Assembly: GCF_035621475.1 (NCBI RefSeq)
Contig: NZ_CP141799.1
Span: 1 to 64,000 of the forward strand
DNA: 64,000 nucleotides
Direction: 5' to 3'
Source: Pseudomonas paeninsulae
Lineage (GTDB): Bacteria; Pseudomonadota; Gammaproteobacteria; Pseudomonadales; Pseudomonadaceae
The notes under the pieces are model-generated. The model had not been told where the DNA came from. It made no database searches and saw nothing but the letters and a program-made list of their open reading frames with translations. Both the position numbers and the translations under genes were made by a program. Position 1 is the stretch's first letter; each line of letters opens with the position of its first letter. Shown one piece after another: positions 59,081 to 64,000 of this stretch.

Positions 59081-61129
59081 GTGACCGCCAACAACCCGCT
59101 GCTGCAAGCCTTCGACCTGCCACCCTATTCCGTCATCCGCCCGGAGCATGTCGAGCCGGCGGTGGATACGCTCCTCGCCGAGAACCGTGCCGCCATTACC
59201 GAACTGCTCAAGCAACAGTCTGGCACACCGAGCTGGAGTGGGCTGGTGCTGGCGCTCGACGAATTGAATGATCGCCTCGGCCGCGCCTGGAGCCCGGTCA
59301 GCCATCTCAATGCGGTGTGCAATAACGCCGAGCTGCGTGCGGCCTATGAGGCCAGCCTGCCCAAGCTGTCCGAGTACTCGACCGAGTTGGGTCATAACCG
59401 CGTGCTGTACGAGGCCTATCAGGCCTTGGCCGCGAGCCCCGAGGCGGCCACGTTCGACGTCGCCCAGCAGACCATCCTCGAGCACAGCCTGCGTGACTTC
59501 CACCTGTCCGGCATCGACCTGCCGGAGCTCGAGAAGCAGCGTTTCGGCGCCATTCAGAGCAAGCTCTCCGAGCTGGGCAGCCGCTTCTCCAACCAGCTGC
59601 TGGATGCCACCCAGGCCTGGAGCAAGCAGGTCAGCAGCGAGGCTGCGCTGGCCGGCCTGACCGATTCGGCCAAGGCGCAGATGCAGCAAGCGGCCGAGGC
59701 CAAGGGCCTGGACGGCTGGCTGATCAGCCTGGAATTCCCCAGCTATTTCGCGGTGATGACCTACGCCGATGATCGCGCCCTGCGCGAAGAGGTGTATGCC
59801 GCTTACTGCACCCGCGCCTCCGATCAGGGGCCGAATGCCGGCCAGCACGATAACAGCCCGGTGATGTTGGAAATCCTCGCCTTGCGCCAGGAACTGGCCA
59901 AGTTGCTCGGTTTTGCCAGCTACGCCGAGCTGAGCCTGGCGAGCAAGATGGCCGAGTCCACCGACCAGGTGCTGCACTTCCTGCGTGACCTGGCGGTACG
60001 CAGCAAGCCGTTCGCCGCCCAGGATCTGGCCGAGCTGCAAGCCTTCGCCGCCGAGCAAGGCTGCAGCGACCTGCAAAGCTGGGATGTCGGCTACTACAGC
60101 GAGAAGCTGCGCGAGCAGCGCTACAGCATTTCCCAGGAAATCCTCCGCGCCTATTTCCCCATCGACAAGGTGCTGAGCGGCCTGTTCGCCATCGTCGAGA
60201 AGCTCTACGGCATCCAGATCGAGGAACTGTCCGGTTTCGACGCCTGGCACCCGGATGTCCGCCTGTTCGAGATCAAGGAGCACGGCGAGCATGTCGGGCG
60301 CTTTTTCTTCGACCTCTACGCCCGCGCCAACAAGCGCGGCGGCGCCTGGATGGACGGCGCCCGCGACAAGCGTCGTGACGCCGCTGGCCGGCTGATCAGC
60401 CCGGTGGCCAACCTGGTGTGCAATTTCACTCCGGCGGTGGGCGATAAGCCGGCGCTGCTGAGCCATGACGAAGTCACCACCCTGTTCCACGAGTTCGGCC
60501 ATGGCCTGCACCACCTGCTGACCCGCGTCGAGCATGCCGGCGCTTCGGGGATCAACGGCGTGGCCTGGGACGCGGTCGAGCTGCCGAGCCAGTTCATGGA
60601 GAACTGGTGCTGGGAGCCCGAAGGCCTGGCGCTGATTTCCGGCCACTACCAAACCGGCGACGCCCTGCCGCAGAACCTGTTGGACAAGATGCTGGCGGCG
60701 AAGAACTTCCAGTCCGGGTTGATGATGGTGCGTCAGCTGGAGTTCAGCCTGTTCGACTTCGAACTGCATGCGACCCACGGTGACGGCCGCGATGTGCTGG
60801 AGGTGCTCGAAAGCATCCGCGCCGAAGTCTCGGTGCTGCGTCCGCCGGCCTACAACCGCTTCCCCAACAGCTTCGCGCACATCTTTGCCGGTGGTTACGC
60901 CGCCGGTTATTACAGCTACAAATGGGCTGAAGTGCTCTCGGCGGATGCCTTCTCGCGCTTCGAGGAAGAAGGCGTGTTCAACAGCGACACCGGTCGCGCC
61001 TTCCGCGAGGCGATCCTCGCCCGTGGCGGCTCGCAGGAACCGATGCTGTTGTTCGTCGACTTCCGCGGCCGCGAGCCGCGCATCGATGCCCTGTTGCGCC
61101 ATCTGGGCCTGAGTCAGGAGGCCGCATGA
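59081..61129 (+). CDS. prlC: Oligopeptidase A
   Basis: Cytoplasmic M3-family zinc peptidase degrading oligopeptides and cleaved signal peptides. From the GTG at 59081 (MTANNPLLQAFDLPPYSVI) it has 682 residues. The zinc motif HEFGH is at 470-474 in TTLFHEFGHGLHHLL, and the third ligand Glu lies in VELPSQFMENW. The start is chosen by homology; the frame is open for another 34 codons upstream. Its stop overlaps the yheV-like start (ATGA). Confidence 0.96.
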   Translation: MTANNPLLQAFDLPPYSVIRPEHVEPAVDTLLAENRAAITELLKQQSGTPSWSGLVLALDELNDRLGRAWSPVSHLNAVCNNAELRAAYEASLPKLSEYSTELGHNRVLYEAYQALAASPEAATFDVAQQTILEHSLRDFHLSGIDLPELEKQRFGAIQSKLSELGSRFSNQLLDATQAWSKQVSSEAALAGLTDSAKAQMQQAAEAKGLDGWLISLEFPSYFAVMTYADDRALREEVYAAYCTRASDQGPNAGQHDNSPVMLEILALRQELAKLLGFASYAELSLASKMAESTDQVLHFLRDLAVRSKPFAAQDLAELQAFAAEQGCSDLQSWDVGYYSEKLREQRYSISQEILRAYFPIDKVLSGLFAIVEKLYGIQIEELSGFDAWHPDVRLFEIKEHGEHVGRFFFDLYARANKRGGAWMDGARDKRRDAAGRLISPVANLVCNFTPAVGDKPALLSHDEVTTLFHEFGHGLHHLLTRVEHAGASGINGVAWDAVELPSQFMENWCWEPEGLALISGHYQTGDALPQNLLDKMLAAKNFQSGLMMVRQLEFSLFDFELHATHGDGRDVLEVLESIRAEVSVLRPPAYNRFPNSFAHIFAGGYAAGYYSYKWAEVLSADAFSRFEEEGVFNSDTGRAFREAILARGGSQEPMLLFVDFRGREPRIDALLRHLGLSQEAA

Positions 61130-61410
61130 GCGACGTACCCAAGGTGACCAAGAAGCGCTTTATCGCCGGCGCCGTGTGCCCGGCCTGCAGCGAGATGGAC
61201 AAGATCCAGATGTGGGACGAAGACGGCGTGCCGCACCGCGAATGCGTGGCCTGCGGCTACGCCGACACCCTGGATGCGCGCGGCAACTCGGTGCCCAAGG
61301 AGCTGCCGACCCGGGTCAATATCAGCGCGCTGAAACCCAAGGTGGCCAATCCCAAGGTGCAGGCGGTGCAGTTCTTTCCCAATCCCAAGTTGAAGAAGCC
61401 CAAGGAGTAA
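61126..61410 (+). CDS. YheV-family zinc-ribbon protein
   Basis: Small 94-residue protein with a Cys4 zinc ribbon: VCPACSEMDKI (C18, C21) and ECVACGYADTL (C40, C43). The C-terminal part is lysine-rich. It belongs to the YheV/DUF2387 group, conserved after prlC in gammaproteobacteria. Function unknown; RNA or nucleic-acid binding is possible. Overlaps prlC by 4 bases. Confidence 0.9.
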   Translation: MSDVPKVTKKRFIAGAVCPACSEMDKIQMWDEDGVPHRECVACGYADTLDARGNSVPKELPTRVNISALKPKVANPKVQAVQFFPNPKLKKPKE

Positions 61411-61706
61411 ACCCGCGCGGGCTACACGGTTGAGTAGCCGGATAAGCCCCGGCGCGGTTTGCCCGGTGTTGGATTGGTAGCTGACGCGCAGCGTTATGGG
61501 CTGCGTTCCCACGCTGGAGCGTGGGAACGATGAAAGGCTTATGCCGGCTAGCGTGGTGACCTGGACAATCCGAGGAAGGCTGTCGCGGTTTGCGCGGGTG
61601 CTTATCCACGATGCCGCAGGCCTTGCACATGGCCATAGGGTTTACGGCCTGGGGTGGGGATGCTGCCGGCAGGCGACGGCTGGCACTTGGTGACAAGCTA
61701 GAATAG
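61411..61706. other. Intergenic stretch with a repeat
   Basis: No gene. Holds one REP-like palindrome (separate entry) and, near its end, the promoter region of the SOS-controlled radical SAM gene. Confidence 0.6.
61504..61529. repeat. CGTTCCCACGCT palindrome (REP-like)
   Basis: CGTTCCCACGCT and AGCGTGGGAACG are perfectly complementary 12-base arms around GG. This GTGGGAACG-type palindrome is a frequent intergenic repeat in Pseudomonas genomes as I recall. Confidence 0.8.
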
Positions 61707-61722
61707 CTGTATTTATATACAG
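61707..61722. promoter_or_regulatory. LexA (SOS) box before the radical SAM gene
   Basis: CTGTATTTATATACAG is a full CTGT-N8-ACAG LexA box, differing from the CTGTATATATATACAG consensus at a single position. It ends 20 bases before the start codon of the next gene, where LexA would block transcription. The P. aeruginosa orthologue PA0069 is, as I recall, part of the LexA regulon. Confidence 0.92.
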
Positions 61723-61742
61723 TATTCTGCCGGAGTCGCCCC

Positions 61743-62804
61743 ATGTCCATTTTCTTGCCAACCCGCGGTCGTGGTGCCGCCAGCAACCCGCATAACCGCT
61801 TCGCGCCGACCCGTTCGGTGGCCGAAGACGACGGCTGGTTTCAGGACGAGACGCCGCCGTCGCGAGCCACCGAAGTGCGCAGCGAGATCGCCAAGAGCGT
61901 CATCACCCGCAACAACTCGCCGGATGTCGGTTTCGACCGTTCGGTAAACCCCTATCGTGGCTGCGAACACGGCTGCATTTACTGCTTCGCCCGGCCCAGC
62001 CACGCCTATTGGGATATGTCGCCAGGCATCGATTTCGAGACCCGGCTGATCGCCAAGACCAACCTGGCTAGCCGTCTCGAGGAAGAGTTGCAGAAGCCCG
62101 GCTATGTGCCACAGCCAATCGCCCTGGGCATCAATACCGATGCCTACCAACCGATCGAGCGCGAGCAGCGCCTGACCCGCCAGGCCCTGGAAATTCTCCT
62201 GCGCTACAAGCATCCGCTGCACATCATCACCAAGGGCTCGCTGATCCTGCGCGACCTCGACCTGCTCAGTGAGCTGGCCAGTCAGCGCCTGGTCAGCGTG
62301 GCCTTCAGCCTGACCACCCTCGACGACGAACTGAAACGCATCATGGAACCGCGCGCCGCCTCGCCAGGGGCACGCTTGCGCGCCATGCGCACGCTGCACG
62401 AGGCCGGTGTGCCGGTCAGCGTGATCTGTGCGCCGATGATTCCGATGATCAACGACATGGAGCTGGAGCGCCTGCTCGAGGCCGCCCGCGATGCCGGCGC
62501 TGGCTCGGCCAGCTATGTGCTGCTGCGCCTGCCGCTGGAAATCGCCGAGCTGTTCGAGCAATGGCTACAGGCGCACTTTCCCGAGCGCGCCGTGCATGTG
62601 ATGAGCCTGATTCGCCAGTCGCGCGGCGGCAAGAACTACGACAGCCGCTTCGGTAGTCGCATGCGCGGCGAAGGCCCGTTCGCCGAACTGCTGGCCCAGC
62701 GCTTTCGCCTGGCCAGTCGCAAACTGGGTCTGGATCGCCGTGACACCCAGGGTCTGGATTGCTCGCAATTCTGCCCGCCGGGTGCGCAGCTGAGCCTGCT
62801 CTGA
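61743..62804 (+). CDS. PA0069-family radical SAM protein
   Basis: Radical SAM enzyme of 353 residues. The 4Fe-4S motif CX3CX2C is CEHGCIYC near residue 75. NPYRGCEHGCIYCFARPSH and GINTDAYQPIEREQ are typical of the spore-photoproduct-lyase-like PA0069 group. A C-terminal pair of cysteines (DCSQFC) is also conserved. The reaction is unknown; control by a LexA box and the SPL-like core suggest a role in DNA-damage response. Confidence 0.93.
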   Translation: MSIFLPTRGRGAASNPHNRFAPTRSVAEDDGWFQDETPPSRATEVRSEIAKSVITRNNSPDVGFDRSVNPYRGCEHGCIYCFARPSHAYWDMSPGIDFETRLIAKTNLASRLEEELQKPGYVPQPIALGINTDAYQPIEREQRLTRQALEILLRYKHPLHIITKGSLILRDLDLLSELASQRLVSVAFSLTTLDDELKRIMEPRAASPGARLRAMRTLHEAGVPVSVICAPMIPMINDMELERLLEAARDAGAGSASYVLLRLPLEIAELFEQWLQAHFPERAVHVMSLIRQSRGGKNYDSRFGSRMRGEGPFAELLAQRFRLASRKLGLDRRDTQGLDCSQFCPPGAQLSLL

Positions 62805-62965
62805 GCAAGCGCTGCTGCGGTTTGCTGATGACGGTGGAAACTTGGCCGCATGGCTGCGTTTGCGGTCTGCTCGGTGGCTGGCGTTGGTTGCTTTTTTGCG
62901 CTTGATGAGCGCCGATGATGTGTTAAAACTTGAGTACTCAACGCGCTCACTGACGACGCAAGTAT

Positions 62966-63871
62966 ATGACCCGCACATCCCGTGTACCCGACCCCTCCTT
63001 CGAGTTGATGGATGATCACGAAGGCCACTCGCTGATCTATCGTCAGCATGGTTTTCCCTGTCCGTTGGTGCGCTGGCATTTCCACAAGGAGTACGAGCTA
63101 CACCTGATCGTCGCCAGCTCCGGCAAGGTGTTTATCGGCGATTACATCGGCAATTTTTCCCCCGATAGCCTGTTCCTCACCGGGCCCAACCTGCCGCACA
63201 ACTGGATCAGCCAGATCGAGGAGGGCGAGGTGCTGGACCAGCGCGACATGCTGGTGAACTTCACCGACGAGGTGCTCGACCGCGGCACCGCGGTATTTGC
63301 CGAGTTGAAGGGGCTGGCGCCGTTGCTGGAGCATGCCCAGTTCGGTATCGAGTTCCGCGACCCACGCTGCATCCGCGAGGCCAGGGGCCTGATGCAGAAG
63401 ATCGCCGACTCTCAGGGCATCGCCCGCCTCGGGCATTTCTTCATCCTCCTGGAGCTGCTGGCCGCCAGCGAGGACTACCAGCTGCTCTCCGGCAGTGTCG
63501 CCGCGCAACTGGCCGACGAGCATCACGTCGAGCGCATCAACCGTGCGGTGGACTACATCTTTCAGCGCTACGCCCAGGAGCTGAGCCAGGACGAGGTCGC
63601 GCATTACCTGGGCATGACCCCGACCTACTTCTCGCGTTTCTTCAAACAGGCCACCGGGCGAGGCTTCGTCGAGTTCGTCAACCGGTTGCGGGTGAGCAAG
63701 TCCTGCGAGTTGCTGAGCAAGAGCGAGATGCCGGTGACCGAGATCTGTTTCGAGTCCGGATTCAGCAACATTTCCAACTTCAATCGACGCTTCCTGCAGT
63801 TGAAAGGGGTGACGCCGTCCGACTACCGCAAGCTGGTGGTTCAGCGCTTGACCGAGCAAAACCTGTACTGA
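62966..63871 (+). CDS. AraC-family regulator, possibly MtlR
   Basis: Transcription factor of 301 residues with an N-terminal cupin-like sensor domain (RWHFHKEYELHLIVASSGKVF). A C-terminal AraC double helix-turn-helix (about 190-295) contains HYLGMTPTYFSRFFKQATGRGF and EICFESGFSNISNFNRRFLQLKGVTPSDYRK. The opening SRVPDPSFELMDDHEGHSLIYRQHGFP resembles the Pseudomonas mannitol regulator MtlR as I remember it. Its target operon would lie beyond the window, so the name is not assigned. Confidence 0.85.
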   Translation: MTRTSRVPDPSFELMDDHEGHSLIYRQHGFPCPLVRWHFHKEYELHLIVASSGKVFIGDYIGNFSPDSLFLTGPNLPHNWISQIEEGEVLDQRDMLVNFTDEVLDRGTAVFAELKGLAPLLEHAQFGIEFRDPRCIREARGLMQKIADSQGIARLGHFFILLELLAASEDYQLLSGSVAAQLADEHHVERINRAVDYIFQRYAQELSQDEVAHYLGMTPTYFSRFFKQATGRGFVEFVNRLRVSKSCELLSKSEMPVTEICFESGFSNISNFNRRFLQLKGVTPSDYRKLVVQRLTEQNLY

Positions 63872-64000
63872 TTCGGTCAGTCGCTTGCGCGGCTATCCCC
63901 TCTAGAGGCCTAGGCTCACTGGTGTTGAGTCTTGTGGTGGTGTTTGCGTTCGCTTTTAAGAGTGCAAAAAAGTATTAGTTATAGTGCAGTCGAGGCGTTG
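63872..64000. other. Window edge, no gene seen
   Basis: The last 129 bases contain no gene start. The AT-rich end (63955-63990) may hold the promoter of the next operon. Confidence 0.4.

Noticed and set aside
59051..61102. A 683-codon open frame on the minus strand opposite prlC
   Set aside because: prlC on the plus strand has the HEFGH site and full family homology. The opposite frame is low-complexity Gln/Gly/Ala/Leu and matches no family; it is a high-G+C shadow.

Overview
The window is the replication-origin end of a Pseudomonas-type chromosome. It opens with dnaA-dnaN-recF-gyrB. It then follows the gene order I remember for the P. aeruginosa PA0001-PA0069 region: plsC, gmhB, glyS/glyQ, tag, htrB-like, PilZ, yhhQ, trkA, rsmB, fmt, def, a LysM protein, dprA, tsaC, qor, hemF, aroE, the choline-sulfate genes, trpBA/trpI, the YrdA-like and prlC genes, and a PA0069-type radical SAM gene. 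High G+C, frequent GTG starts, two parS-like palindromes inside recF and a TrpI/trpBA arrangement all fit Pseudomonas. Species level is not resolvable by eye. No rRNA, tRNA or CRISPR was seen.

Layout. 1-6.3 kb: replication genes, closed by an intrinsic terminator. 6.3-13.3 kb: an accessory insert between gyrB and plsC. It holds a relBE toxin-antitoxin pair with a perfect palindromic operator, a primase-helicase fusion protein, and a strong candidate for an extra CrcZ/CrcY-type regulatory RNA (sigma-54 promoter, CbrB-like inverted repeat, A/C-rich Hfq/Crc motifs) on the minus strand. It also holds a short BCCT-like membrane protein and decayed pieces of a phospholipid-synthesis operon. 13.3-31.8 kb: conserved housekeeping genes, with a preQ1-I-like riboswitch in front of the queuosine-precursor transporter. 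31.8-37.1 kb: a choline-O-sulfate module (SulP carrier, orphan choline-type binding protein, choline sulfatase, divergent LysR regulator). 37.1-43.6 kb: PBP7, an NTF2-like protein, a three-domain flavin/iron-sulfur fusion, a glutathione transferase and two tandem LysR paralogues. 43.7-50.5 kb: trpA/trpB/trpI, dodecin, a flavin monooxygenase, OsmC and two lipoproteins.

50.6-57.1 kb: an accessory redox module made of a double thioredoxin-like protein, a DsbD/ScsB-like electron carrier, an AzoR-type flavin reductase and a divergent MocR regulator. The last codons of azoR have been cut off by an IS30-family element; its 3-bp target duplication can be read and the lost C-terminus reconstructed on the other side. 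57.4-64 kb: DUF1161 protein, HAD phosphatase, gamma-carbonic-anhydrase-like protein, prlC, YheV, an SOS-box-controlled radical SAM gene and an AraC regulator.

The most notable observations are the minus-strand CrcZ-like RNA near 10 kb, the primase-helicase/relBE insert, the MocR-linked redox operon broken by IS30, the parS pair in recF, and the riboswitch and SOS box. Function calls rest on motif and synteny recognition by eye; no database search was run.
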